The notes below the pieces were generated by a model. The model had not been told where the DNA came from. It made no database searches and saw nothing but the letters and a program-made list of their open reading frames with translations. A stretch of 64,000 bases of DNA from Neisseria musculi (lineage in GTDB: Bacteria > Pseudomonadota > Gammaproteobacteria > Burkholderiales > Neisseriaceae), in assembly GCF_014297595.2 (NCBI RefSeq), contig NZ_CP060414.2:682001-746000 (forward strand), given 5' to 3'. The position numbers were made by a program, and so were the translations under genes. This document shows, piece after piece, positions 7,804 to 17,768 of the stretch (its first letter is position 1; each line of letters starts with the position of its first letter).

Positions 7804-9860
7804 GGTGTCGCTCCCGAGGCCGTCTGAACGTTGCCGGCTGTGGCGTAAGCCTGTTGGAACACCGATGCTGCCGGCGGAGAGGCGGGGGCACCGGTTACGG
7901 TTTGTGAGGTGTTTTCCTGCTGGGGGGCGGAAGTGCCGGCAGCTTGAACGGCTCCGGCCGGCGCACGGCCTGCTTTCAGGGCGAGCAGGTAATAATCGCT
8001 CAGGCTGCGCGCCAGCGGTGCGGCACTGGCGCCCCAGCCGCCGTTTTCCAGCAGCACGGCAATGGCGATTTGCGGTTTTTCAACCGGTGCGAAAGAAATA
8101 AACCAAGCGTGGTCGCGGTGTTGTTCGGCCAGCGCGGCGGCGTTATAACGCGCTCCCTGTTTAATCTGCACCACTTGGGCGGTGCCGGTTTTGCCGCCCA
8201 TGGTGTAGGGCAGGCCGTGGCCGATACGGTGGGCGGTGCCGCCCGGCTGCAGCACTCTGGCCATCGCCTGTTTAACGTATTCGAAATTGCTCTGTTTGAA
8301 CGGAATGCTGCGCTCGGGTTTGGGGCTGATGAGTGTGATTTCGCGCCGCTCGTGATTGATCAGCTCTTTGACCAAATGCGGGCGGTACACTACACCGTCA
8401 TTGGCAAGAGAGGCGGTGGCATGGGCCATCTGAAGGGGGGTGTAGGCATTATAGCCCTGGCCTATGCTCACCGAAACCATTTCAGACGGCTGCCATTGGC
8501 GCGTTTTAGGGTCTTTCGATTTGGCAAACCGTTTGGCTTTCCATTCGCGCGAAGGCAGAATGCCTTTGTATTCATTGGGCAAGTCGATGCCGGTGGGCGA
8601 ACCCAAGCCGAATTCGGCCAGATAGGGAGCGGTTTTGTCGATGCCCAACTCATAGCCCAGGCGGTAGAAAAACGTGTCGGAGGATACTTGAACCGCTTTA
8701 CTCAAATTGGCCGAACCGTGGCCTCGGCGTACCGAGTCGCGAAACAGGTGGCGCGAGCCCGGAATGCTCCACGCGCCCGGGGCGGGCACCACCGTGGTTT
8801 GGGTGATTTTGCCGCTTTCGAGCAAGGCCATGCCCATAAACGGCTTGAAGGTGGAGCCGGGCGGATACAGGCCTTGTGTTACACGGTTGATCAACGGCCG
8901 CTGCCAGTCTTCATTAAGGGCTTTCCAAGTGTCGCTGTCGATGCCGTCAATAAACAGATTGGGGTCGAAAGAGGGTTTTGACACAAAAGCCAACACGCCG
9001 CCCGTTTGCGGGTTGAGGGCGATAATCGCGCCGCGGCGGCCGTTCATCAGGCGGTCGGCCTCTTGCTGAAGGCGGATATCCATTGCCAGCCGCAGCGTTT
9101 GGCCGGTTTTGGCCGGCACGGTTTTCAAAACGCGCACCACATGTCCGTAAGCATCTTTTTCTACTTCCTGATAGCCGGGCGTGCCGTGAAGCTGGCGTTC
9201 GTAAAAGCCCTCCAGCCCCGATTTGCCGATATGGGTGCTGCCACGGTAGAGCGAAACAAGGCTTTCTTCTTCAAGTTTTTTTTGGTCGCGGTCGCTGATA
9301 CGGCCGATATAGCCGAGAAAATGGGCCGTCAGCTCGGGGTAGCGGTAGTTGCGGAATGTGCGTGCGTTGATTTCCACGCCCTTGAAACGGTAAAGTTGGG
9401 CAGAAAGACGTGCAGCTTCATCGGGTTGCAGTTTGAGTTTGAGCGGAATATTCTCAAAAGAACGGTATTCGGCGCGGAATTTTCTGAAACGCTTCAAGTC
9501 GCCCGGGGTGATGTCCACATACGCCCGCAGGGCTTCGATGGTGTCTTCTGTTTTGCCCTTGATCTCTCCAGGCACGATTTCTAAAGAATAGGCCGGATAG
9601 TTGCTGGCCAGCACCACGCCGTTGGTATCGATGATTTCGCCGCGTATCGGCGGGGTGGGCACCAAAGAAATACGGTTGGTGTTGGCTTGGGCCACATACT
9701 CGTGGTGTTTGAATACTTGCAGATACACAAACCTGCCCAAAAGCAGGGCAAACAAAACCACCATCAATGCAAAGGCCAACACCAGCCGCAACATAAAATC
9801 GCGCTGTCTGCTGGCCACATCGTGATCGTGGCCTGTATATTGGTAGAGGTTGTTGTCCAT
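7800..9860 (-). CDS. mrdA: Penicillin-binding protein 2, elongasome transpeptidase
   Basis: A 686-residue bitopic membrane protein with one N-terminal anchor (residues about 22-50), a dimerisation domain, and a transpeptidase domain with all three active-site motifs: STFK at 336-339 (catalytic Ser336), SSD at 393-395 and KTGTAQ from 557. It cross-links peptides of new lateral wall in complex with RodA. The tail after about residue 640 is a low-complexity Ala/Pro/Thr/Ser extension longer than in E. coli PBP2. It overlaps rodA by four bases (ATGA) and mreD by one. Confidence 0.96.
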   Translation of the reverse strand: MDNNLYQYTGHDHDVASRQRDFMLRLVLAFALMVVLFALLLGRFVYLQVFKHHEYVAQANTNRISLVPTPPIRGEIIDTNGVVLASNYPAYSLEIVPGEIKGKTEDTIEALRAYVDITPGDLKRFRKFRAEYRSFENIPLKLKLQPDEAARLSAQLYRFKGVEINARTFRNYRYPELTAHFLGYIGRISDRDQKKLEEESLVSLYRGSTHIGKSGLEGFYERQLHGTPGYQEVEKDAYGHVVRVLKTVPAKTGQTLRLAMDIRLQQEADRLMNGRRGAIIALNPQTGGVLAFVSKPSFDPNLFIDGIDSDTWKALNEDWQRPLINRVTQGLYPPGSTFKPFMGMALLESGKITQTTVVPAPGAWSIPGSRHLFRDSVRRGHGSANLSKAVQVSSDTFFYRLGYELGIDKTAPYLAEFGLGSPTGIDLPNEYKGILPSREWKAKRFAKSKDPKTRQWQPSEMVSVSIGQGYNAYTPLQMAHATASLANDGVVYRPHLVKELINHERREITLISPKPERSIPFKQSNFEYVKQAMARVLQPGGTAHRIGHGLPYTMGGKTGTAQVVQIKQGARYNAAALAEQHRDHAWFISFAPVEKPQIAIAVLLENGGWGASAAPLARSLSDYYLLALKAGRAPAGAVQAAGTSAPQQENTSQTVTGAPASPPAASVFQQAYATAGNVQTASGATP

Positions 9861-10360
9861 CAGCGTAAACGGCGTGAGTTAAGCAGGCCGAGCATCACTT
9901 TGCTCAGCAGAGGCCACAGCAGCGCACCGACAAACGGCGCGGCAAAGCCCTGCCAATCGGTGAAACGGTGGTCGTGCATCAAGCGTATCAAAGCCATCAC
10001 CGCCTGATTGCAGAGCAGGGCGCACAACACTGCCACCGCCTGTATGCCGTAGCTGTGCACCATAATCTGCCGTTGCCGCTGCTGCACCAAAAACACCATC
10101 ACCATATACGACAGCGCGTGCAGGCCAAGCGGCGCGGCGGTGCCGACATCGGCCAGCAGCCCCACGGCAAACGCAATGCCCACACCGACCGACTGGGGTT
10201 TGTATAAAGCCCAATAAAGCAGCACCAATGCGGTAAATTCGGGTAGCCAGAAAAACGTTTCAAACGGAAACGGCATAAAATCCAACAACATGGCAAGCAT
10301 GAAGCCGGATACGGTAATGCGTTTTGGCACGCGGCTGTGAAATTCTTCGGAATCAGTCAT
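9860..10360 (-). CDS. mreD: Rod shape-determining protein MreD
   Basis: A 166-residue inner-membrane protein with five or so hydrophobic segments, typical of MreD (LLDFMPFPF near the N-terminus and GLLADVGTAAPLGLHALSYM in the middle). MreD links MreC to the elongasome. The gene sits between mreC (8 bases upstream) and mrdA (one-base overlap), so translation is probably coupled. Confidence 0.93.
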   Translation of the reverse strand: MTDSEEFHSRVPKRITVSGFMLAMLLDFMPFPFETFFWLPEFTALVLLYWALYKPQSVGVGIAFAVGLLADVGTAAPLGLHALSYMVMVFLVQQRQRQIMVHSYGIQAVAVLCALLCNQAVMALIRLMHDHRFTDWQGFAAPFVGALLWPLLSKVMLGLLNSRRLR

Positions 10361-10368
10361 GGCTGGAA

Positions 10369-11208
10369 TTAAAGGGCAGGAGGCTGCTGTTGCGGCAGCA
10401 CCAACACATATTTGCTGCTTCTAAACCCCGAAAGCGGCTTCAGGCCTACCCGGTAATAAGGCGTGCCGTCAGCGCGGGCAACCTGTTCTACCTTGGCTAC
10501 GGGAATGCCTTCGGGGTAAACGCTGTCAAGGCCGGAGGTGAGTAAAACATCGCCGGGGCGCAAGTCGGCATCGGCGGGAAAATAACGCAGGCTGACTGCA
10601 CCGCCGCTGCCGTAGAGCAGGCTGCGTACGCCTGTACGCGCCACCATCACCGGCACGATGGTTTTACTGTTGGTCAGCAGCGTCAGCTCGGCAGAAAAAG
10701 GCTGCACCTGAGTAATCTGGCCGATAAGCCCGTTTTGATCGATAACGGCATCGCCTTCCTGCAAACCGCTGCGCCCGCCTTTATTGATAATCAGCTTGTC
10801 AGACAGCGGATCTTTGCTGTTTGAAATCACTTCGGCACCGCCGCTGATGCGGATACCGCTTTGTTGCAGGCCGTACAGCTTTTTCAGCTCGGCCAGCTCG
10901 CGGGTTTGCACAGACAAGCGGGCATCTGAAAGTTTCAGACGGCCGTTTTCTTCGTTCAGGCGTTTGTTGTCGGCCATGAGGTTTGCCTGCGACTGCATAA
11001 ACCCGGCCACATAGCGGTAAAGGTTTACCGGTTGGTTGGCCAGCCATTGCAGCGGATAAAGCGCGGTAGCCGCATAGCCTTTGGCGTGTTGCACGGCGGC
11101 ATAGCGGTTATCGAGCAGCATCAGCGCCACACCGGCAATGGAGAGCACAATCAGCTTGCTCAGCGGCTTCATGCCTTTTTGGGCGAAATTCAACGACGGT
11201 TCAGACAT
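10369..11208 (-). CDS. mreC: Rod shape-determining protein MreC
   Basis: A 279-residue protein with an N-terminal membrane anchor, a coiled coil (about residues 75-115, QSQANLMADNKRLNEENGRL) and a C-terminal beta domain containing VIDQNGLIGQITQV and GDVLLTSGLDSVYPEGIPV. MreC is the periplasmic scaffold that activates PBP2/RodA. It lies 35 bases after mreB in the same operon. The length is slightly below that of E. coli MreC (367), mainly because the C-terminal tail is missing. Confidence 0.95.
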   Translation of the reverse strand: MSEPSLNFAQKGMKPLSKLIVLSIAGVALMLLDNRYAAVQHAKGYAATALYPLQWLANQPVNLYRYVAGFMQSQANLMADNKRLNEENGRLKLSDARLSVQTRELAELKKLYGLQQSGIRISGGAEVISNSKDPLSDKLIINKGGRSGLQEGDAVIDQNGLIGQITQVQPFSAELTLLTNSKTIVPVMVARTGVRSLLYGSGGAVSLRYFPADADLRPGDVLLTSGLDSVYPEGIPVAKVEQVARADGTPYYRVGLKPLSGFRSSKYVLVLPQQQPPAL

Positions 11209-11243
11209 AATCTTTCAGACGGCCTGCTGCAGTGGTTTGGCTG

Positions 11244-12293
<1,050 letters not shown>

Positions 12294-12500
12294 CTAATGT
12301 GGATATATTTTGTTAAACAATAAAAAGATAATGGCGGCACAGCTTTTTCAGACGGCCTTTTGTTATTAAAATGCCCGCAAACCACCATGCCGAAAGATTG
12401 GGTTTCGGTTATAATCGCCTGCTGAGCGGAGCAATAACCGGATAAACGCGTAATAATACCCCAGTTTCGGTATTTGCAGAATTAATTTTAAGGATTTTTT

Positions 12501-12791
12501 ATGGCACTCACCCTGAGCGATGTAGAGAAAATCGCCCGTCTTTCCCGCCTGAGCCTTACCGATGCGGAAAAAGCGCAAAACCTGAAAGAATTGAATGACA
12601 TATTTTCATTAGTGGAAAAAATGCAAACCGTAAACACTGACGGTATCGAACCGATGGCACACCCGCATGAAGCCGCCCTTCGCCTGCGCGGAGATGCCGT
12701 AACCGAAACCGACCGTGCCGCCCAGTACCAAGCTGTTGCGCCCGAAGTGCGCAACCGTTTGTATATCGTTCCTCAAGTGATTGAAGATTAA
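12501..12791 (+). CDS. gatC: Asp-tRNA(Asn)/Glu-tRNA(Gln) amidotransferase subunit C
   Basis: The 96-residue protein starts [20 protein letters not shown] and contains the C-subunit motif [20 protein letters not shown]. GatC wraps around the A/B interface and stabilises the amidotransferase that converts Glu-tRNA(Gln) and Asp-tRNA(Asn) to the amide forms. Ribosome site AAGGA at 12490-12494. gatA follows after a 71-base spacer containing an uptake-sequence hairpin. Confidence 0.96.
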   Translation: MALTLSDVEKIARLSRLSLTDAEKAQNLKELNDIFSLVEKMQTVNTDGIEPMAHPHEAALRLRGDAVTETDRAAQYQAVAPEVRNRLYIVPQVIED

Positions 12792-12800
12792 ACCGTTTAA

Positions 12801-12846
12801 TTTTTCAGACGGCCTGCTGCACCTGAATCTTGAGGCCGTCTGAAAA
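12801..12846. terminator. Uptake-sequence hairpin between gatC and gatA
   Basis: TTTTTCAGACGGCCT (12801-12815) and AGGCCGTCTGAAAAA (12832-12846) are perfect inverted repeats. It lies inside an otherwise obvious operon and may attenuate readthrough into gatA. Confidence 0.55.
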
Positions 12847-12862
12847 AGTTGGAAACCGCGAA

Positions 12863-14311
12863 ATGACCGCATACACCCTCAAACAAGCCGGCCAACTGCT
12901 GCAGGCCAAAAAAATTTCCGCAGTCGAGCTTGCCCAAGAATATCTGGCTGCCATCGATGCCGCAAACCCCGCTATCAACGGTTACATCACTTTAGATAAA
13001 GAAAAAACTTTGGCTGAAGCCCAAGCCGCCGATGCGCGCATTGCCGCCGGCAACGCCACCGCGCTGACCGGCGTTCCGATTGCCTATAAAGATATTTTCT
13101 GCCAAACCGGCTGGCACAGTGCCTGTGCCAGCAGAATGCTCGATAATTTCGTGTCACCCTACACCGCCACCGTGGTGCAGAACCTGCTCGATGCCGGCAT
13201 GGTTACGCTCGGCCGCACCAATATGGACGAATTTGCCATGGGCTCCACCAACGAAACTTCGTTTTACGGTGCCGCCAGAAACCCGTGGAATCTTGAAAAC
13301 GTGCCCGGCGGCTCGTCCGGCGGTTCCGCCGCCGTGGTCGCTGCCCGTTTGACACCCGCCGCGCTCGGCTCCGACACCGGCGGCTCCATCCGCCAGCCCG
13401 CCTCACACTGCGGCATCACCGGCATCAAGCCCACCTACGGTATCGTTTCCCGCTTCGGCATGGTCGCCTATGCCTCCAGCTTCGACCAGGCCGGCCCGAT
13501 GGCGCAAACCGCCGAAGACTGCGCGATTTTATTAAACAGCATGGCCAGTTTCGATACGCGCGATTCCACCAGCTTGGAACGCGAAAAAGAAGACTACACC
13601 CGCGACTTAAACCGGCCGCTCAAAGGCTTGAGGGTCGGTTTGCCGAAAGAATACTTGGGCGCAGGCAACAGTGCCGATGTTCAGACGGCCTTGCAGGCTG
13701 CCATCGATTTGCTCAAATCGATGGGTGCCGAAATGGTGGAGGTTTCCCTGCCGCAAACCGAATTATCGATTCCCGCCTATTATGTGCTCGCTTCTGCCGA
13801 AGCCGGCACCAATCTGTCGCGCTATGACGGCGTGCGCTACGGCCACCGCGCCGCCCGATTCGGCGATTTGGAAGAAATGTACAGCCACACCCGCGCCGAA
13901 GGCTTCGGCAGCGAAGTGAAGCGCCGCATCATGATCGGCACTTATGTGTTGAGCCACGGTTATTACGATGCCTATTACCTGAAAGCGCAAAAACTGCGCC
14001 GCTTGGTCGCCAACGATTTTCAGACGGCCTTCACGCAATGCGATGTGATACTCGCGCCCACCGCACCGACCACCGCGCCCAAACTCGGCAGCGATATCAA
14101 CGACCCCGTGCAGATGTATTTGAGCGACATCTACACCATCGCCGTCAACCTCGCCGGCCTGCCCGCGCTGGCCCTGCCCGCCGGTTTCGGTTCAGACGGC
14201 CTGCCCGTGGGCGTGCAGTTAATCGGCAATTATTTCACCGAAGCGAAAATTTTGGGGGCAGCGCATCAGATGCAGCTGAATAGCGGTTGGCATAGCAGAA
14301 TGCCTAAATAA
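12863..14311 (+). CDS. gatA: Asp-tRNA(Asn)/Glu-tRNA(Gln) amidotransferase subunit A
   Basis: A 482-residue amidase-signature enzyme that releases ammonia from glutamine for transamidation. The catalytic Ser-cisSer-Lys triad is visible: Lys76 (AYKDIF), Ser151 in [11 protein letters not shown] and Ser175 in [11 protein letters not shown]. The ATG at 12863 is chosen because an in-frame extension to 12830 would only translate an uptake sequence (RPSEK). Three uptake sequences lie within the coding region (about 13679, 14019 and 14191). Its partner gatB is 3.5 kb away, behind inserted DNA. Confidence 0.97.
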   Translation: MTAYTLKQAGQLLQAKKISAVELAQEYLAAIDAANPAINGYITLDKEKTLAEAQAADARIAAGNATALTGVPIAYKDIFCQTGWHSACASRMLDNFVSPYTATVVQNLLDAGMVTLGRTNMDEFAMGSTNETSFYGAARNPWNLENVPGGSSGGSAAVVAARLTPAALGSDTGGSIRQPASHCGITGIKPTYGIVSRFGMVAYASSFDQAGPMAQTAEDCAILLNSMASFDTRDSTSLEREKEDYTRDLNRPLKGLRVGLPKEYLGAGNSADVQTALQAAIDLLKSMGAEMVEVSLPQTELSIPAYYVLASAEAGTNLSRYDGVRYGHRAARFGDLEEMYSHTRAEGFGSEVKRRIMIGTYVLSHGYYDAYYLKAQKLRRLVANDFQTAFTQCDVILAPTAPTTAPKLGSDINDPVQMYLSDIYTIAVNLAGLPALALPAGFGSDGLPVGVQLIGNYFTEAKILGAAHQMQLNSGWHSRMPK

Positions 14312-14558
14312 AAAAATGACTTTATTTTATTGAAGGAGAAACTATGCACGGAAAAGTTAAATGGTTTAATAAGATAAAGGGTTTGGCTCGATTATTGGTG
14401 AAGACTCCAAAGAGTATTACTACGACTCCAAAGAGTATTACTACAATGTAAGAGATGTTCAAGGTGCAGACTTGCCTGAAAATAATGGTAATGAAGTGGC
14501 ATTCGAGCCTTCTCAAAATAAATGCGGCTTAAAAGCGGTTGAAGTAAAATTATTGGCA

Positions 14559-14566
14559 AAAAATAA
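14559..14566 (+). repeat. Left 8-bp target-site duplication AAAAATAA
   Basis: Identical to bases 15287-15294 on the other side of the element; eight bases is the usual length for this family. Confidence 0.9.
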
Positions 14567-15286
14567 GGGGCTGTACTAGATAACTAGGGAAATTTAACTT
14601 CAGGTTAGAATAATCCCTATGAGAAAAAGTCGTTTAAGTCAGTACAAGCAAAACAAACTGATTGAACTATTTGTTGCAGGTGTTACCGCCCGCACAGCGG
14701 CGCAATTAGTTAGCGTCAATAAAAATACCGCTGCCTATTACTTCCACCGTTTGCGCTTACTTATCTATCACAACAGCCCGCATCTGGAAATGCTTGATGG
14801 TGAAGTAGAAGTTGATGAAAGCTATTTTGGCGGACAACGCAAAGGCAAACGTGGTCGCGGTGCGGCTGGCAAAGTGGCTGTATTCGGGCTTTTGAAGCGT
14901 AATGGTAAGGTTTACACCGTTGCCGTACCCAATACACAAACTGCGACTTTATTGCCAATTATCCGCGAGCAAGTGAAGCCTGATAGCATTGTTTATACCG
15001 ATTGTTACAAAAGTTATGACGTTCTTGATGTGAGCGAATTTTCACATTTTCGGATCAATCACAGCACACATTTTGCTGAGCGACAAAATCACATTAACGG
15101 AATTGAGAACTTTTGGAACCAAGCAAAACGCCATTTACGCAAGTTTAACGGCATTCCCAAAGAGCATTTTGAACTGTATTTGAAAGAGTGTGAATGGCGT
15201 TTTAACAACAGTGAGATAAAATTTCAAATTTCTATTTTAAAACAATTAGTAAAGCAGGATTTGTTCTAGTTATCTAGGACAGCCCC
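14567..15286 (+). mobile_element. Intact IS1016-like element (IS1595 family), 720 bp
   Basis: Left end GGGGCTGTACTAGATAACTA and right end TAGTTATCTAGGACAGCCCC are inverted repeats with one mismatch. An 8-bp AAAAATAA duplication flanks the element, and a complete transposase gene lies inside. The duplication is exact, so insertion is fairly recent. It lies in the linker of the cold-shock/CFI-box gene. Confidence 0.95.
14619..15269 (+). CDS. IS1595-family (IS1016) transposase
   Basis: The 216-residue protein has an N-terminal helix-turn-helix (TARTAAQLVSVNKNTAAYYF) and the ISXO2-like DDE domain: VEVDESYFGGQRKGKRGRG (first Asp), IVYTDCYKSYDVL (second Asp), and INHSTHFAERQNHINGIENF with NQAKRHLRKFNG (DDE-type His/Asn-Glu region). 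Full length and apparently functional. It moves the element by cut-and-paste, making 8-bp duplications. Confidence 0.95.
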   Translation: MRKSRLSQYKQNKLIELFVAGVTARTAAQLVSVNKNTAAYYFHRLRLLIYHNSPHLEMLDGEVEVDESYFGGQRKGKRGRGAAGKVAVFGLLKRNGKVYTVAVPNTQTATLLPIIREQVKPDSIVYTDCYKSYDVLDVSEFSHFRINHSTHFAERQNHINGIENFWNQAKRHLRKFNGIPKEHFELYLKECEWRFNNSEIKFQISILKQLVKQDLF

Positions 15287-15294
15287 AAAAATAA
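15287..15294 (+). repeat. Right 8-bp target-site duplication AAAAATAA
   Basis: Matches 14559-14566 exactly. Confidence 0.9.
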
Positions 15295-15734
15295 TGTTAA
15301 CAATAGAAGTAAAGATGAAAGGGAAACATGTAAATATTGTAAGAAAAAAATGATTTCATTATAAGAAAAAATGATTCCCAGAATGATCATACAAAATGGC
15401 GCACCATATAAGTCTGTGTCCATATTGCGCAGCAACACATAAACAATTTAGTAACTGCTTTATTGCTACCGCAGTTTATGGTGATTATGATGCGCCAGAA
15501 GATTTTACGCCATTTTCGAGATGAAAAACTCCTTGCCAATCAGGTAGGTAAACAATTCGTTAAAATGTATTACCGTTATTCGCCGCCTATCGCCGATTAT
15601 TTGCGAAGTAAGCCGAAATTGGCAAAGATTGTGCGTTTTTGCTTAGACAAAACTTTTGTCAGCTATTTGAATAAAAAATGATTTTGACTTGAAAGTGATT
15701 TAAACCGTTTGAAATATTGAGAAATAAGAGAGGA

Positions 15735-16831
15735 TGCCGAATGCCACCATTTGCCCGCATTGCTGCTGTTAAGCGGCACCGCCTGTGCCGAACAAAATAT
15801 GGTGCGGCAAAATGATGAAGCCGCCAGCCAAGCTCCTGTTGCCCAAGCCGCTTCTGCCACGCAAGCGGTGAAAGCCAATCCGCAAGCCGCAGAGCGCAAA
15901 TGGCAAGGCAAACCGTGGCACAGGGTTTAAACCATCCGTGGGCACTGGCCTTTTTGCCGGACGGTCGCTTTTTGGGTAGCAAGCGCAGCGGTAATCTGCG
16001 TATCATCGGCGCACAGGAGCAAGTCGGCGCACCGATTACCGGTTTCCCAAATATCGACGTTGGCGGGCAGGGCGGTTTGCTGGATGTGGTGTTAGACAAA
16101 GAATTCGCCCAAAACCGCCGCCTGTATTTTTGCTTCAGCGAAGCGGCCGAAAATCGACAGCAGCGCCCATTTCGGCTGCCGTATCGTGCTCACGCTACAG
16201 CATATTTATTTTATTTAGAGCTGGGCGACCGTTACAGCCAAAAAGAACAGGCGCAAAAGCTGGACAATCATATTGGCAAAATTGTGCGTCTAAACCGCAA
16301 CGGCGGCACGCCGTCGGATAATCCGTTTGCCCAACAAAACGCCGCCGAAATCTGGAACTATGGCCACCGCAATATCCAAGGTATGACTGCCGATGCCCGC
16401 GGTCGTCTGTGGGCCAGCGAACACGGCGCGCAGGGCGCGACGAAATTAATCTGATTGAAGGCGGCAAAAACTACGGCTGGCCGGTGGTTACCTACGGCAC
16501 CGATTACGGCGGCGGCAAAATCGGCGAGGGTATCACCGCCAAAGCCGGTATGGAACAACCGCTGTATTATTGGAATCCATCGATCGCTCCGTCCGGGCTG
16601 GCCTTTGTTGGTAAAAATCCTTACCGCAGCGACTGGCAGGGCAACCTGCTGGCCGGTTCCCTCAAATTCGGCTACCTCGCCCGTTTGAAACTCGATAACA
16701 CCCGCGTATTGAGCGAAGAAAAAATCGAAGTCGGCGAGCGTGTACGAGACGTGCTCCAAGCGCCGGACGGCTTTGTGTATGTGTTAACCGACAGCGGCAA
16801 CGGCAAATTGCTGAAACTGCTGCCGCAATAA
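15735..16831 (+). pseudogene. PQQ-dependent aldose sugar dehydrogenase (YliI/Gdh-B type), decayed
   Basis: Consecutive frames encode an export signal (LPALLLLSGTACA), then VAQGLNHPWALAFLPDGRF, VGGQGGLLDVVLD, LGDRYSQKEQAQKLDNHIGK, WNYGHRNIQGM and, after another shift, GRDEINLIEGGKNYGWPVV and PSIAPSGLAFV. These are the beta-propeller blades of soluble PQQ sugar dehydrogenases (the catalytic His lies in NHPWALAF). There are at least three frameshifts and a deletion near 16170, where only SAHFGCRIVL remains of a longer stretch. Originally a periplasmic or outer-membrane lipoprotein sugar oxidase; now inactive. Confidence 0.85.
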
Positions 16832-16931
16832 ACGGTTTCAGGCAGGCATATACGGTAAGCCAACTCAGCAAAAGCAGGTTCCAAATCCGTGGCACGCATT
16901 ACTAAGAAAGCGGTTAAAGGCCGTCTGAAAA

Positions 16932-17708
16932 ATGAATTTATATTTCGATACCCGCTTGGCCGAAGGCTATAAAAGTGCATCACAAATTACCCGCGTGTTA
17001 ACGGAAAACTGGATGGGAGCGCAAGTTTATTGCCCGAATTGCGGTTGCAAGCCGATTCAGAAGGCAGCCAATAACTGCCCGGTGCAGGATTTTTTGTGTG
17101 CCAGATGTGACGAACAGTTTGAATTAAAAAGTAAAAACGGGAAAACCGCTGGCAAAATGATTAACGATGGCGCTTATCAAACCATGATTGAGCGCATTCA
17201 GGCCGATGACAACCCGAATTTCTTTTTCTTATCGTATAGAAAAGTGGATTATTCTGTACAGCAATTGATGCTGGTGCCGAAACATTTTATGACGGTTGAT
17301 ATGATTATCCGTCGCAAACCGTTACCGCCAACAGCAAAGCGGGCGGGTTGGATCGGTTGCACGATAGACCTGAGCAAAGTGCCCGAGAGCGGCAAGATCC
17401 TCTTGATTCAGCAACAGCAGATTGTTGCCCCTGAAACAGTACGCGCCCAATGGCAAGCAACCCTGTTTTTAAGACAGCAACAAAGCAGCAGAAAAGGCTG
17501 GTTGCTGGCTATTATTAAATGCTTGGAGCAATTGCCTGAAACATTTAATTTGAAGCAGATTTATGCGCTTGAAGCAAAATTGGCTCTACAGTTTCCTAAA
17601 AACAAATATATTAAAGATAAAATCCGCCAGCAGTTGCAAATTTTGCGCGATCAGGGCGTGATTGAGTTTTCAGCCCGCGGGCAGTATCGGAAATCTAAAT
17701 CGTCTTAA
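16932..17708 (+). CDS. DpnI-type methyl-directed restriction endonuclease (dam-replacing gene)
   Basis: The 258-residue protein aligns along its whole length with DpnI (254 aa), the type IIM enzyme that cuts Gm6ATC. The zinc-binding cysteines CPNC (34/37) and CARC (56/59) and the PD-(D/E)xK residues Asp53, Glu64 and Lys66 (FELKSK) are present. The C-terminal winged helix (residues about 190-258, IKDKIRQQLQILRDQGVIEF) reads the methyl groups. In Neisseria such genes are called drg because they occupy strains lacking the Dam methylase. No methyltransferase lies beside it, as expected for a methyl-directed enzyme. It sits alone between a pseudogene and gatB, within a disrupted gat cluster. Confidence 0.93.
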   Translation: MNLYFDTRLAEGYKSASQITRVLTENWMGAQVYCPNCGCKPIQKAANNCPVQDFLCARCDEQFELKSKNGKTAGKMINDGAYQTMIERIQADDNPNFFFLSYRKVDYSVQQLMLVPKHFMTVDMIIRRKPLPPTAKRAGWIGCTIDLSKVPESGKILLIQQQQIVAPETVRAQWQATLFLRQQQSSRKGWLLAIIKCLEQLPETFNLKQIYALEAKLALQFPKNKYIKDKIRQQLQILRDQGVIEFSARGQYRKSKSS

Positions 17709-17768
17709 GATAAGATATATTAAATATATTTTAATATTCAATTGGTTAAATTTTAGAGAAAGACTCCT

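Larger units (their letters stand above)
14344..15681 (+). pseudogene. Cold-shock domain / zinc-ribbon / CFI-box protein, split by an insertion sequence
   Basis: Pieces in three frames spell one protein. MHGKVKWFNK, then (frameshift) GFGSIIGEDSKEYYY and NVRDVQGADLPENNGNEV, is a cold-shock domain. After the insertion sequence come TCKYCKKKM and NGAPYKSV, then CPYCAATHKQF, a CxxC...CxxC zinc ribbon. It ends with NCFIATAVYGDYDAPE, RHFRDEKLLANQVGKQF and YYRYSPPIADYL, the CFI-box C-terminal domain. The original frame is restored across the insertion if one 8-bp target copy is removed (LLAKN-NVNNRS). Besides the insertion there are three frameshifts and a short duplication with a stop near 15350. 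The DSKEYYY segment is also tandemly repeated. Not functional. Confidence 0.8.

Noticed and set aside
7944..8981. 345-codon open frame on the plus strand
   Set aside because: Antisense shadow of mrdA, whose active-site motifs are all present.
12830..12862. Longer gatA start
   Set aside because: The extra residues translate an uptake sequence and GatA proteins start at MTAYTLKQ.
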